Shown here: in pieces, positions 1-12,469 of the stretch | How positions within the stretch are numbered: position 1 is the stretch's first letter | How the letters are laid out: the number at the start of each line of letters is the position of its first letter | Assembly (NCBI GenBank): GCA_021234535.1 | Contig: CM037842.1 | Span: forward strand, 26,349,106-26,413,105 | From: Stichopus chloronotus | Taxonomy: Eukaryota > Echinodermata > Holothuroidea > Aspidochirotida > Stichopodidae | Direction of reading: 5' to 3' | DNA: 64,000 bases | Notes under the pieces: generated by a model | What the model was told of the DNA's origin: nothing | The model's input: the letters and a program-made list of their open reading frames with translations, nothing else | The model's database searches: none | Program-made: the position numbers and the translations under genes

Positions 1-45
1 AATCCCCGACGAAGGCCCGGGAGGACGGCCAGAAGTATTCGCCAT
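1..45 (-). CDS. possible first coding exon (partial, runs off left edge)
   Basis: Read on the minus strand, an ATG at 45-43 in a good start context (ATCAACATGGCG) opens a frame that stays open to the window edge and begins MANTSGRPPGPSSGI. Going upstream in the same frame, a TGA stop lies about 18 codons before the ATG, so this Met is the first available one. The 150 bases at this edge are also richer in GC and CpG than the DNA that follows, as expected near a 5' end. The Pro/Gly/Ser-rich start resembles a disordered N-terminus, and I do not recognise the protein. Only 15 codons are visible, so chance is possible. Transcription would run leftwards out of the window, with the promoter somewhere above position 45. 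Confidence 0.3.
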   Translation of the reverse strand, partial: MANTSGRPPGPSSGI

Positions 46-1660
46 GTTGATAATGTAACCCTTGACCTCCCTCGATCTCCTTCTGTAGCGGCATAGGATT
101 CAAGTCGTTCTGCGAGATTGTCAGAGACGCATGCGTGTTGCGTAAGAAAGGATTCACGGTGTTTGCTCACACACAGATTTTAATTTCACAGAGAGTGCCG
201 ATTCCGTGTGTACAACCCAAGGTTGCGGTGACTGAGCTTGGATTGGAAGGTCGCATTCTTCTCCTTTCTTCCTATTGTTTATTTACAACGATTTTCCTGC
301 AAGCGTCACGTAAAGGTTCTATTTTCATGATCCATGGACAACCTAGATACTACAGAGTTTCCAACTCGGGTCGATTTACAACGTTACTACGTGCGTGTAG
401 GCCTACCTGTGCCAGGCTTCGGTCATACCTGTTAAAGTCACTAAGCACGTTCCACACATCGAGTGACCCTCGACTTGATTCGAAAAGCCTGTTGTAGTAA
501 AGTGAAGCTCACTTATTTCGAAGAAAAGCCAATCTAACTCCAGGAGATGTTTTCATTTCCTGTTAGAGTGAGTTCACAGAGCAGGGTCAAGTTTGTGTGC
601 GGGTATCGAAACTTGAATTGGTATAATGGTAGCACATTCAACCGCAATGGTACACTTTCGAAAGACGGGGAATGACAGGGGAATGGGGGTTAGGAGGGGG
701 TGGAGTTTTTCAGAACGGTGTCATGATACCTAATGGATGTCAACCGCAGTGCATATATGTAGAGTCGCGAGGCATAGCGGGCGGCTTTTCCAAGTTCAAA
801 ATATTTCAGGGTGTCACCTTTTCCTCTCAGTCCGCAGATGCAACGGCTCATCTGAAGAAATAAAGACTATATGAACAATATCTGAAAAGTTAAAATAATC
901 TCCCGATTGCCTAAGACACCTTTACGTAGATCGCTGCAGAAGAATTTAACTGGATATACTGGAATAACTTGTTGACCCGCATACCTCTGACTCGCTCAAA
1001 TAGCATTGTGCGCGTGCCACTTGTGGTAATCGACGTGGTTTAGAGAAGGGTAAAAAGAAATTCTAGAATATTGAAAAAGAGGAAAAAGCTTATAGCCTGT
1101 TTCGAAAGTCCCCCCCCCCCTCAAAAAAAAAAAAACTGAGATAACTGGACCATTTTGCGAAAAAAAAAAAGACTGGCGTGGAAATGACACTATTTTGCAT
1201 CCGTCTGCAACCCTTTTGAAAGAAAGAAAAAATTAAGGTGTAGGCCTACAGGTCTAAGGAGAGGGAGAAAAGGCATATTTTACTGACCATTGAAGGGATC
1301 CTTAAATCATGGAAGAGAATAATTTTCCACTGCATTTCAAACCCCGCGCCATTATCTTAATTGTTCCCGGACTCAACATAGGCCTATAGCTGTTTGGAGA
1401 AAGACATTTCTGGTTAATAAAAAAAAAAGACGGAAAAAAAGACTGATTTCTCGTTGCCTCAATGTCACCGAAATGCAGAGGTTAATTGCAGCAAGAAGTC
1501 TTTGTTTTTCTTTCAAATCGAACCCCCATGTAACGGCTCGAAATTTGACACCATTGGAAATGTAGATTGGGTATATTGTAGATTAACCATAAAATATTAT
1601 AAAAAATATGGTTGTTTTACTTGAAGGAACTTGAAGGAAATTCATGTTGTTGTGTCGGGG

Positions 1661-1668
1661 TGACGTCA
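1661..1668. promoter_or_regulatory. palindromic CRE (TGACGTCA)
   Basis: A perfect 8-bp cAMP-response-element palindrome, the binding site of CREB/ATF bZIP factors, in the context GGTGACGTCATAAG. It is one of six in the window. No gene start is visible beside it, so function is unproven. Confidence 0.3.
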
Positions 1669-2944
1669 TAAGTTCCCGATAGCGCAATGTAATTTTCTTT
1701 AAAAATGCCTTAATTCGCGCACCGAACATACTATTCAGTTATGGTTGTTACTGATTAAGAGAGAGCCAATTTTCTTTTTGTTATGATTAAATATCAATTT
1801 CCTTCAGTGGTCAATCCCTTTAACCCCTTTCCGGATCCCAAGGCGGCGATCCGTTACGGGTCACAACGTGACGCTCCATCAATGTAGGCCTCTGAACCGT
1901 ACGACAGTTATTACCAACGGACCCAGAAAATTCCCCTTCTACCTTCATACTGATTTATACAGCCTACTAAAGTAAATCAACATCACGACCATAAATACCA
2001 ACTCTGAACTTTAGTGAATGACCTACTTCAGGAGTTTATACAAATCAAATATCAGAAGTTGTTATATGAATTTAATCAGCAGTTGTTGTAAATACTTGTA
2101 AGGACTGTGCCACCGCTCCATGAGGTGTGGTCTGTTTGATTTTGATCAACAGTGATTGACTGCTACAGTAAGGCTGCTATGCTTCATTAGAGAGTTTTAA
2201 GTTTGTAGGGCCAACAAAAAAATCGAGACAATTTTCATATTCAAATATCTGGAAGATAAGTGCACAGTTCTCTTTCAGATTTTGCGACATGTGATCTTTT
2301 CCCCTACTTTCTCTTCCCTCAAACACTGACGAAGAACAAACGTATATGACCAGGCGATTGCCAGTACAACTCATATTCCACCTTTAAGCTGGAATACATA
2401 TTACTTAAGTGCAAAGAAATTTTACTTAACCTTTATTCACCAATTTGTCATGCTATGTGTGCTTAAGCTTAGTTGAAGTGAAATTGAACTTAGCTTTAGT
2501 GAAATTTTTGGTAGCTTTAGTGAAACTGTACATTTAACTTAGCTTCCTGTACGAAAAATTCATTTTCACTGAGGTCTGATATTGGCCTCTTCTTCATATA
2601 GAAGCTCATAATCATGTGACCATGCTTAATTCTCAAAAATATATCTACCATTAAAAAATATTAAAAATAAACTATGATTTATTTTTGTTCCTTTCGAAAC
2701 ACACCACTTTATTTGCCAGGTGGACAACCATTTGTTCGTAGAGGATCGAGATTGTGAACCCCCCCCCTCCCCCTCTCCCGTGACATGAAACTCATATAAG
2801 TCGGTTTCTCCTAACACCTTAGTTCGTTTCTCTTTCTTTTTTAATTTACAACTGAACATGTTTGGAAGTCCGCGATGTAGGTCAACTTATTACCGTTGTT
2901 ATGCCAATTATAAATTCACGACGTGCTTGTGTTTGGTTATAGGT

Positions 2945-2962
2945 CTTGTCACATGTGACAAG
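2945..2962. other. 18-bp perfect palindrome
   Basis: CTTGTCACATGTGACAAG reads the same on both strands and contains the E-box CACATGTG. It could be a bHLH-dimer site or a small inverted-repeat remnant. It has no visible gene context. Confidence 0.5.
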
Positions 2963-4185
2963 GTACGCCCAATAAATGTGGTAATAACTATACGTTATTT
3001 CATTAGCATACTACCATAGGTCAAGTTTCCACAAACAAAAAAAAATGGCAATTTCTCAGATGGCGGCAAATCGTGGATTGTAACTCTAGCAAAAGAAATT
3101 GTTCATGCGTTATATATTAAAGGGAAAATTTAAGTGATAAGCGGCAACAGGAAGGTGCAAATTTAGGCTGCAGCTCAGTGGCTGTACACCGTGCAATACA
3201 TGCATGCAAGGAGTAAACTTTGATGGCATCTGAGCGCAACACTTTTAAGTTGGCGATGTACCCTGGCCGAGCCAAAGGTAGTTACCTTCTCCAGATTACA
3301 GCGTATACGTATTACACATGTGTAGCCTTATTTCCCATTTAGAGGAAATGCCAATGTGCACATGGACAATATACCTTACACAAAGCAAGAAACCCGGGGA
3401 ATGCTGCACTTTTATGAACTACAAATGGGTTAGACTAACAAATAATTCAGTAGCTGCTAAAGTATCGCTCGACCGAATTCGTTGAAAAAAAAAGGAATAG
3501 GTAATGCCGGCCGTAGCCTCCTTTCTAAAGTTCAAAAACTAAATGCCCCATTTCTGTAAACAGAATTGACAAATACTGCAGCCTAACAGCCTAAACTTTG
3601 TCATTCTTTTTCTTTTTTTTCAAACGGTTGCACCTCCTTGAATCGGTAGTTAAAAGTACCCCACCGTTCCCGGGAATGATAACAATGGTACCTGGCAGAT
3701 GGCATATTATTTAGGTAAACAGTTTCCGCTACGAAGTACTGACTAATCCATCATTTGGAAGTCGGTAGTCATTACTGTTTGCTCATGGAGGGCCGGGCCT
3801 CTCATGACTGTGTAGCGGCGTGGCAAGGGTGACGGAGGTGGTGGAGGGGGTATTTCATGGCGCAGGAACTCTCGATTGCAGCGATAGAGGCAAACTCAGC
3901 CCACGGAGCGAGACATCAGGCGTAGGGTCCAGGGGCCCACTAAAAGACCACGTTAGGGGCAAATATTATGTTGCACTTCTTGAAGGTAAAAGCTAAATAC
4001 GTTAGAAATATGGAAGTAAAAATGAAAGAGTGCTGGTGTTAGTCTACCTTTGTGTCTTTATTGCGTTCTTCTATATTTGAATGGATTCAATATTTTACGT
4101 GGATAAGTGCACATGTCATTGATATACCAAGCTACACCACACAGGCCCACCATAATCCATAATTCACAACTTTCTCACTCCGTTA

Positions 4186-4259
4186 ATCACACACAACACA
4201 ACACAATCACACCACACCACAACACAACACAACCGCACCACAACACGACCCACAACAGA
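4186..4259. repeat. CACAA-rich simple repeat
   Basis: Imperfect run of ACACA, CACAA and CACCA words on the plus strand with almost no G. Degenerate microsatellite. Confidence 0.7.
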
Positions 4260-4631
4260 TACGGTACTAATTTTACAAATTAAAAAGTACAAATTTTACA
4301 TCGTCCTATGAAACTTGAAAAAAAAAAAACTTCTGGATTTATGTGAGATCTAGCAAAAGTTTAAATGGTGTTGAAAATTTGTTTCAAACAAAAGAGTTGG
4401 CTAACATAACTTCCCCTTCTGTGAACTTAATATTTTCACCTAACACATTTATAACGGTCTTTCTGATTTTGAGGAATTTCTTTTTTATTAAATATTTTGA
4501 TGTTCCTGTTAAATAAAACGTTTGATTCTTCTTCTTTTTTCGAACAAAGTGTTATGTTAAACTGTTAAACCCTATAATTTGAAGTGCCATAAGGCATCGG
4601 GTGAAATGTAATATTATCTTAAATGCCGTCA

Positions 4632-4760
4632 TTATTATTATGATGATGAATAACTATAAGAAATAAAATAATGATGATGATGATAATAATATATTTACAC
4701 ATTTTTTATTATAATTACAATTTGCATTGTTATTATTATCATCAATTTCTATTACTGTCA
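4632..4760. repeat. ATT/ATG/ATC trinucleotide-rich patch
   Basis: Interrupted ATT, ATGATG and TTATTATC triplets on both sides of an AT-rich stretch. Degenerate trinucleotide microsatellite. Confidence 0.6.
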
Positions 4761-5176
4761 CTATTATCATTACTGTTGTTGTAATTACTAATTATTGCCT
4801 TTCATGTCAGAGTGTTTCGTCATGTCCTTATTAAAGAGCAACATTATTCTCATTAAAATGATTCTGTGGTAAAAAAAAAAAGAGGAAAGAAAAACAGACC
4901 ATTTAAGGAAATCGCAAAGATGATCGCTGTCACTACACTGCCTCGTCATTGTGACTGCATTGCCGCAACAATTATTGTCAACGGGCGGATACCGTATACC
5001 ACCGGGGAAGGGGGGGGGGTGACTTGAATTGACTATTACGGTCTAACAACTGTTTCCTTCTCGAATTTTAATTTGTACTTTCATGTTAGAATAACTTCCT
5101 GAACATCACATTACAGTCACTAAGTGCATGGAGACTTTTAATGATAAAAACTGCATATTGCGCTGACGGGTTTCTC

Positions 5177-5184
5177 TGACGTCA
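5177..5184. promoter_or_regulatory. palindromic CRE (TGACGTCA)
   Basis: Second perfect TGACGTCA, context TCTCTGACGTCAAAGG. A bZIP-type site by sequence only, with no adjacent start site recognised. Confidence 0.25.
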
Positions 5185-5812
5185 AAGGTGATATTTCTGC
5201 ATATTTGTTAATAAAGGGCTGACTTTTGATTGAACATTTTGCGCTGAATATTTTACGTGTTCATGAGCACACTAGGAACAGTTGAGGGTATATGTTCGTC
5301 CTGAATATTTCCAGTCCATGGACTGGTAGGCTGTAATGCAAAAGACTCCGCACATAGAAAAAAAAGGTACTTTCATGTAACCAAACAAAACTACATTTCA
5401 TCTTACCGTTCCAATTTTATCTTACCAGATTGGTGCGTTGTTGCGAAATTTTCGTCAGCATTATTTTGTGACAGAAGCCGTCGTCGTTGGTTAAAGTATT
5501 TTTTTAAAAGTAGTTCGTGATGGTAAGAATTCCCAGTGTCGCATTCTCGGTAGATTGCTCTTGAAGACTAAAAAAATTAAAATCAGTGTATAGTAATTAC
5601 GATGAATTCCATACAGGATATTAGGTGTTTTGTTTCAAAAAGTGCAAATGTTACGTAATCAAACGACATCCTCAGTTTAGTGTAGGATTGTGATAATTCA
5701 AGTGCCTTGCTGTCGACGTTTATTTTGACAGGAAGCTTCAAATGTCTGCATCATAAATTTAAGAAGCTCTCTAACCCGACAGTTCCTCATGTTCTCATCA
5801 AAAGTACGTTAG

Positions 5813-6013
5813 CATGCCCGTATCCGGGAGGGGGATTCAGGGCGTTTAGACACCCCCCCCCTCACCCGATCTGCGTTTCCGATCAGCCTATGATAGTAGG
5901 ACTACGTTAGGAAGATATGTAATGAGTTTTAATGTTGGTCATAATTGTAAGGTAAAATGTTCCACTTGTGGTAAAATCTACCCCCTCCCCCGAAAAAAGT
6001 GCATGCGGGCCTG
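5813..6013 (+). mobile_element. miniature inverted-repeat element, copy A
   Basis: A 201-bp non-coding element bounded by CATGCCCG on the left and CGGGCCTG on the right. These are 8-bp terminal inverted repeats (consensus CAGGCCCG) with one mismatch on the left. A 5-bp direct repeat GTTAG lies immediately outside both ends (5808-5812 and 6014-6018), consistent with a target-site duplication. The inside shares blocks with the reverse complement of 28508-28694: GCCTATGATAGTAGG, TAATGAGTTTTAAT, GGTCATAATTGT and GTAAAATGTTCCACT, in the same order. It has no coding capacity, so it would depend on a transposase elsewhere. The superfamily is not resolved, because hAT elements would normally leave 8-bp duplications. 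Confidence 0.7.
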
Positions 6014-6688
6014 GTTAGAGGAGTAACCATGGGTTCGAGGCTTCTGCACTACTCTACTTTTGAAAATAAAAAATACTCTGAAGTTTTAGAGAACTAAATC
6101 TTACCATTCGCTCGCCTTGTTAGATATGATTAAACAGTCCATAAAGATTTCCCAAGATCCAAAGATTTCTTAAATCATTTTGTTTGCAGGAGTATTTAGA
6201 TCACATACCTACAGTTAAACACAGTTGCCTATATCACCACAGCGCTGAATATGGTATCCGAACTTTTCTCGCGCAACCGGTACTAATCAGCAATCACAAA
6301 CAACTCAACAGAAAGTTCATTATTGTTGTTCATCTCTAGTAGATTATCAATATGTTATCAATCAAATTATTAATCTGCCATTCGTTGTCACATTATCGAC
6401 ATTGCATCGTGTTGAAGTATTCTGAGGACAATCCAATTTTATTTAAAAGAAAAAAAAAGATTCTAACTTTAAAAGGAAATAAAGAGTTTGTCTTCCGAAA
6501 AAACGGTATTTTTAAAATCTATGTTAGTGAATACAAAATGATAGATCATTCAAAATACAGTCTACAGTCTTTTTTTTTTTTTTCAAGAAATATGTTTCTC
6601 GCAGGTAGAAATTCAGTTATTGGTTGCCCAAGAATAATTTTTTGAAACAAACTGCCACAAATTCAAATGATCCATCTTCCCTAACTCC

Positions 6689-6912
6689 AGAGGCGGCACC
6701 AGGATTTTAGACGGGTTGGGGGCAAACAGGGGGCAAAAAAAATTGTTGGGGGAAAATAAAATTCGCCCCTAGCGTGAAATGAAGCGCAAGGCACAAACTT
6801 AGCGAGCGGGATCCAGGGGTCCATCCTACGGTCCCTGGTGGGATCCGAGGGGGCAAACCCCGGTGGGGGGAGGGCCAGGAGCCAAGTCCCCGGAAATTTT
6901 AGCATATCACTG
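6689..6912. mobile_element. decayed interspersed repeat (GGGGCAAA type)
   Basis: A GC-rich block in AT-rich surroundings. It starts CAGAGGCGGCACCAGGATTT, continues through G-rich GGGGGCAAAC words and an AGCGAGCGGGATCCAGGGG segment, and ends near CCCCGGAAATTTTAGCA. I recognise this word order from old non-autonomous repeats scattered through many marine invertebrate genomes. It has no usable ORF: the 90-codon minus-strand frame is just GC-rich read-through. The boundaries are approximate and the family assignment rests on resemblance. Confidence 0.45.
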
Positions 6913-7765
6913 GATGAAAAATTAAATCTCACGGAAGGTATATTTTTGTTCAAAGTGAATCATTAAATACAAAAATTCCAAACGAACGTAATTATTTCGG
7001 TGAATCCTCCCCTCTAAGTGGACAAAATGAGACCTTGGGATACCTCATGGGGTCCATGGGGAAAGGTTACCGAAAGCTCTGTGGTTTTAGCATATTGTAA
7101 TTACACAAAGTTTTTGCTAATGTGATTCCGACTTGAAACTATCACAAATTTCTCCCAAATCAATTCATAGTTTGCACTAAAGAAAATAAGCCTGTTCTTT
7201 TGTAGTGATACAATGTTACTTGTGTACAGTCACGACAGTGAAAAAATTAAAAAACAAAATGATAATAAAAACATCCAAGTCCAATTGAAGTTAGAAAATA
7301 AAACATATTTACTGATCCCATTTAGCTCTATTAAGTTACCTTAAGACTACGTTTTGTTTATTTTTTCTTAGGTACTGGGTTCCTCATTAATTGCAAACTA
7401 CTTGTTTATTTTTGTTCTTGTTATTTGTTTTAGTTTTTAATAGTACTTTGCGATCTACCAGTATGTAAAATCATTCCCCCAAAGCAAGATACGGTTAGTG
7501 TTGTTTTTATATTAGCAGCTGCGATTCTTAAAAAAATGTTCATCTACGTTAGAAAGTCGTAAGATCTTGCCTAGTATCTATCATTGCACGATGTAACCTG
7601 AATTGTCTACAAACATAGATACCTACGGACGATGCGTAAATTTCATTTGCTCATTTCCTTAGAATTTCGAGTGACGATATTATCACATTTTCCTGTTTTT
7701 TCCACGTAATGCTCCAGTCACTGCAGACATATACTCCGTGTCACACCTCGTTACAACCTTACTTC

Positions 7766-7828
7766 CATCACTGCTATCACCATCATCATCATCTTCTCGT
7801 TCTCTCTCTCTCTCTGTCTTCATCTCCC
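7766..7828. repeat. CAT then CT simple repeats
   Basis: Short runs of CAT triplets followed by CTCTCTCT dinucleotides. Microsatellite lying about 40 bp before the bZIP-site cluster. Confidence 0.65.
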
Positions 7829-7867
7829 TCCACGAGCCATTTGGATGTGTTCCTCAAGGCGACTCAC

Positions 7868-7984
7868 CACGTGACAGCGGATGACGTAATGATAAAGTCA
7901 TTTGATCGCCCGTTCGTGCACATTAACTGCTTAGGCCTTCCAAAGTGCCTGCCGATGACGCAAGTCGACGTAGTTGTGACGTCA
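7868..7984. promoter_or_regulatory. cluster of bZIP and E-box sites
   Basis: Within 117 bp there are a CACGTG E-box (7868-7873), a TGACGTAA half-CRE (7882-7889), a TGACGCAA variant (7956-7963) and a perfect CRE TGACGTCA (7977-7984). The stretch and the next 130 bp are richer in CpG than their surroundings. Clustered CRE/E-box sites in CpG-rich DNA are typical of promoters and enhancers of CREB/ATF- and bHLH-regulated genes. I see no convincing coding exon just downstream on either strand, so a distal enhancer or an untranslated first exon is possible. Confidence 0.35.
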
Positions 7985-8666
7985 CTGGAACACGCTTGAC
8001 ATTACGCGCGGTAGTGAGCGGAATAAGGAATTCGCATTTAAGAGGATATGCTGTCTCCGAAGTCTTGTGTGTGTTATTTTCTATGCAAACAGAAGCCTTG
8101 CCTCCCCTCGAGTTATGCAAAAAAGAAAAAAAGAAGAAAGAAAAAAAAAAACCGATAGCAGATCAGAGTTAGCTGGCAGGGCAGTTTGTCACTAACGACT
8201 TGTGAAAACTGTTTTGTAATTAGCAGGCATAAATAAATTCACCACATTCCGCATGTCTGAACGACTAGCATAGTTAAATCCACTAGCTGCAAATGTTAGT
8301 CTAACCGTTACCTTACATCCCCGATCAACGGTGTACTGCAACGTACTTTTACATTCCTCTACATTTTCAGACTGAGGCGAAGGGATATATATCTTGATCA
8401 AAGACGTAGGATAAAGGCAAATCTCGGGGATGTGGCGACTTCAAATTAGAACCAAAGTAGGTCTACACTGAATTTGACTATGTTGGTCTATACTTAGTTT
8501 GACTGTGTTATTTATGGAATTTTTACCAAATGTCATTTCCAGCTGTTGAACTTTGTATCAACTGAAACAACTGTGCTTTGTATTTACTATGATGGCTCCG
8601 ATACTTAAAGGCCTAAATGCGTTTCTAGATTTTAGTCTTTATTTGACCAGTAACGTTGCCCATGTA

Positions 8667-8684
8667 CCCCCCCCCCCCCCCCCC
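8667..8684 (+). repeat. C18 homopolymer
   Basis: Eighteen uninterrupted C on the plus strand, the longest of more than twenty G/C homopolymers in the window. The complementary strand could form G-quadruplex structures. Confidence 0.9.
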
Positions 8685-8699
8685 GCAATCCACTGGCTT

Positions 8700-11600
8700 A
8701 ATAATCGAGTATAACTAGAGCATAACTAATAAACTTTACAACTTTATAACTTTACATTGCATTCTGCTAACGCTATAAGGCAAGTATAATTTCTCAATGA
8801 AAGCGTCTTGATTCTGATATTATACGAAGGAAATGATTAAACTCTCCTCGTATATTCCTCCCGTCCGGTTATAAATTCTGCAGTTCGGTGCATCAGCGCA
8901 TCACCACTGCCTTGCCACTGTACTGATATATCAACGCTCCAAGGAGCCGCTGAATATGCATGGTAGTGGAAAAGGGTCAGCATGCTTCTCTAGAATGTGT
9001 GGTCATTGGACATAAACGTCATGATTACCAATAACATGGGCCGGATTTAAGTATGGACCAGCGGGGCACGTGACTAGGGGCCTAACAAAAACTAGACAGC
9101 AGAAAAAACTTACATCATTGGACTTGTATTGTTTTGGATAGAGTACTCTGTAGCGTAACATGTGCGAAGAAGGAAAGCTATGTAGTCCACTAAAAGTTCG
9201 GGTCAGAGGGTGGGGTCAAAAGTAAAAAAAAAAATCTACCCTCTGTAAGTCTTGCAAAGAATTATATTCGAAATGCCTGGGAACCCCCCTTCCCTTTTTC
9301 CCTCCCCACAAGCCAGAGGTAAACTGGTAAGGCCTTTATCAAAGTAAGTCCCTCAAACCAACAGGAAAATTCAACTTACATTTGATTTTTCCCTAAAAGT
9401 GGATGCACGCATAATTAGTATTCCTTCTATGACGAGCGAATTTTTTTTTCTAGAGTGTTGACACTGTACTAGCTAGATTTTATAGCACTCACAGCATGTG
9501 AAGTCTAATTTGAAGAATGAGTTTCAGAGAGAAAGGGAGAGTGAGAGAGAGGTGGGACCGTGGGAGGGGTTGGTGAGGGGGAAAGAGTTGGGGCTTGGGG
9601 AACTTGGGGGAGGGGGTCGAAAGTAGGGATAGAGAGAGAGAGAGTTGTATGTCAAGTCTTTCTCATTTATACTGTTCCAACCCTCGTTTCAAGGCACACC
9701 AATATTCACAAAACGACTTTCACTAAAGCTACATAACAAAAAATAAAAAAAATAAAAAAAGGAAAAGAAATTATTTTCCGTGATGCAATCGAGACGACAA
9801 CTGTGATATTGGAGTGTCAATTTTCTCTCAGCGTTGTTTATTTTTTTATTTTTTTTTTAATCGTATCTTATTTGGTTTCAATGCTACGAGAAGACGTTTG
9901 TGATATACATGCAGCGGAATTTCCACTTCCGGGTTCAACTTGTGAACATCTGATTGCTACGTTGTGTAACAACGTTACCTAAGCTGATAATGTAAACTAG
10001 CACCGAAAGAAACACACTTTGTCACAATTATGTGACTTCTAGACCGGATACAGATTGTTGTGTTTTGCATCGGGTAACCGACCAACGAAGTCAAAACCAA
10101 ATTGTGAAATTTCTACCCGGATCCTAAGTAAAAGTTTAAGGCACATTGTGTGTGTGGCAGAATTAAGCGCAGGCCTATATCTTCATTGGCATGTCCGTAC
10201 GGAAGTTACGTGCATTATAATAACGTACAAAGCGAAATGTTGTATTAGGCCTATGACCTCGTAATTTCCTAGCTTCTTGGAAGTTATATTTCGGGTACCC
10301 TGGTATAACAGACCGACTTAGTAAGGACAGCGGGTACCCAGGTTCGTATTTTCGACCCTGTGCAAACACTAATTTACACACTTTCGGGATCGTATGCAAA
10401 CTTGTTTGAACTACGTAAATGGACCAACGAACGAACGGCTGCCGCCTAGCTAAGCCGGATGGACAATAGGATAGTACGATGCATTGATTGATAGGTGGAC
10501 AAAAAATGCATCTAGTCCTAAAAAATACATATAATGTACTAAAATCAAGTCTCGAGAAGACCTTTTATGCATGATAGAACATGACGTGCTATTCAGATAT
10601 ATGTATGTTCCTCTCGAGAAGGCGCAAAAATGTATGATATATCATGTGAGGAGTGGCTGAAAACTGACTGTGAGCAATTATCATTCATGTGCAGTAAAAT
10701 ATCCCACACAATCAGGAGAGATACCAGAACAAAATAATAAACAGACAAAAGAAAGTCTCTTGGGGGGGGGGGGGGAAGCGGTGCAGTAAAACAGGGAGTT
10801 GGATGACAGCTGCATGAGCAGGAATAGTCCAAGCACAGCCGAAACAACGCGAAGTAAACGTTTAGATGGCGCTATATCAGAAACGTCTTCGTGGAGCACA
10901 GTTCAGGTTGAAGTGGTATTAGGTTTTGCATCGAAGGAAGCATACCAGATAATGATCTTCATTTTATGATAAATAGCTTTCATATCTGAAAATGAAAAAA
11001 AAAATTACCGACAATTTATTCTATTCATTGAACGATAACACGTCAAAAAAAAAAAAAAAATACTCGTATCGCAATTGAGTGTCACTGAACTGGAGATTTG
11101 TAATAGGTTCAACCGGTATGAGTAAGCTGCCGTAAAAATTACAGAATAATTTGAAAAGTGTTTTACTTTATTTGATCAACCAAAAGAAGGACCTTATTCA
11201 GATATCAATGTATAAAAGGCATTGCTATTTTTTCTTTTAATACCAATTGTGTCATTTTGGCTTTTGTGTTACATCAAAGCTCCATCATATTACGTAATCG
11301 GGTGATGGTATGCAATTGGTAGTGGCGTTTCCATGGGAATAACGTCAAAGTTCACAGAAGTATCTGGGATAAATTAAGATGACAAAAACAAAATAAAAGC
11401 AATTATCTACTCTCCTCCAATGCCCCCTCCACAACCCTCGCTGCATCTCGGTTCATTTCTTTATTCCTCAGAACCGAAGAGAATCCATTAAAAATGTTCG
11501 TCATTAATTACAAATATTTTGATTGTAATAAATTGTACCAACACACGATAGAAAAAAAAAAGATGTCATAAGGTTCTACTGTAGGACTTGATTGGTAATT

Positions 11601-12469
11601 GTCTTTGTTGCGTAATCAGAATAACAGCAAATCAAAACTATTAGGATGCCTTTGACAAATTAATCTGACCTACTGTGTACCTCAAAGCTTCGCCTTTCAG
11701 GGATCTTTGAGGCCGGTAAACCTTAAAACGTATTTCAGCACTGTGATACGCGGTAGCGTACTATAAAATCGCCACATATCTCTTGTATATTAAAAGAGTT
11801 CCTTTGGTCACGTGACAAAAAGCTGGGTCCTGACTGACTGATGACTCACTACGGGAATTAAAGCTGTCTAAATATGCAGTGAAAAGGATGCGACAGAACT
11901 AAAAAAAAGTTAGTACTTTTCAGGGAATCAGATTGCTATTCTTTGTAAGAATTCAATTTGTAGTCACTGGGGAGATAGTCTGATTGCCTCACTAATAGCA
12001 GTAATAGATACATAATTACTCACTGGCTTCGTCCTTGTTTTTTTTTAAATGACGTAAAATACTGACACAATTCTAAGTAAAAGGGAAAAATGCTAGTACT
12101 AACGGTAGTAATAATGATAACAAATAGTAATGCAATGCAAACTGTCTGTTTCAAGAGCCTTGTCTGTCTGTGAGCTAATGAGTAGGCTATTGTTTCTTTT
12201 ATATTATTACGAAAGTCATGGGATCGATTAGAAGGAAAGGGGGGGGGGGGTGGGGTTGGTAAATGAAGGACGCTAACACATTTGTCTCCACACATATCGT
12301 GATCTGAGGCAAGAAGTGAAGTAACCAAAATGCAGGGCAGATTCTAGTCTTGTGTTTAAGACGATGGTAGTGTTGCCTTCTTCCAGTGACTTAGCGATAC
12401 ATCCCACACAGTCCTAGAAACTCATACATACAGCACGAGCGCTTAGTATCTACGATTTACCGTCCAAGT
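8700..12469. other. non-coding DNA with simple repeats
   Basis: No gene seen. Notable contents are a GGGCCGGATTTAAGT / GGGGCCTAACAAAA patch at about 9048-9135 (possible old repeat), GA-rich DNA at 9525-9645, A-rich and T-rich tracts near 9.74 and 9.84 kb, and G runs near 10.76 and 12.24 kb. ORFs reach only about 100 codons and look random. Confidence 0.55.
9525..9645. repeat. GA/GGG-rich purine tract
   Basis: A strongly purine-biased plus strand, ending in GAGAGAGAGAGAGAG. Low-complexity sequence. Confidence 0.65.

Larger units (their letters stand above)
151..5812. other. non-coding DNA, no gene seen
   Basis: AT-rich DNA with only short ORFs (up to 120 codons at 135-497, plus strand, low protein character). 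It holds an 11-base C run at 1110-1120, a 9-base C run near 2759, CA-rich and ATG-rich simple sequence near 4.2 and 4.65 kb, and a G run near 5011. A GC-rich patch at about 3780-3960 carries a GGTCCAGGGGCCC motif, which may be old repeat sequence. I see no splice-bounded exon. Confidence 0.6.

Noticed and set aside
135..497. 120-codon plus-strand ORF near the left end.
   Set aside because: Unrecognised, overlaps the likely 5' region of a minus-strand gene, and length is compatible with chance.
6027..6045. GGGTTCGAGGC as a tRNA T-arm.
   Set aside because: No A-box or acceptor/anticodon pairing upstream; cloverleaf cannot be formed by inspection.
10593..10899. Two overlapping minus-strand ORFs of 72 and 84 codons.
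   Set aside because: Both read across a G/C homopolymer (Pro-run artefact) and have no other support.
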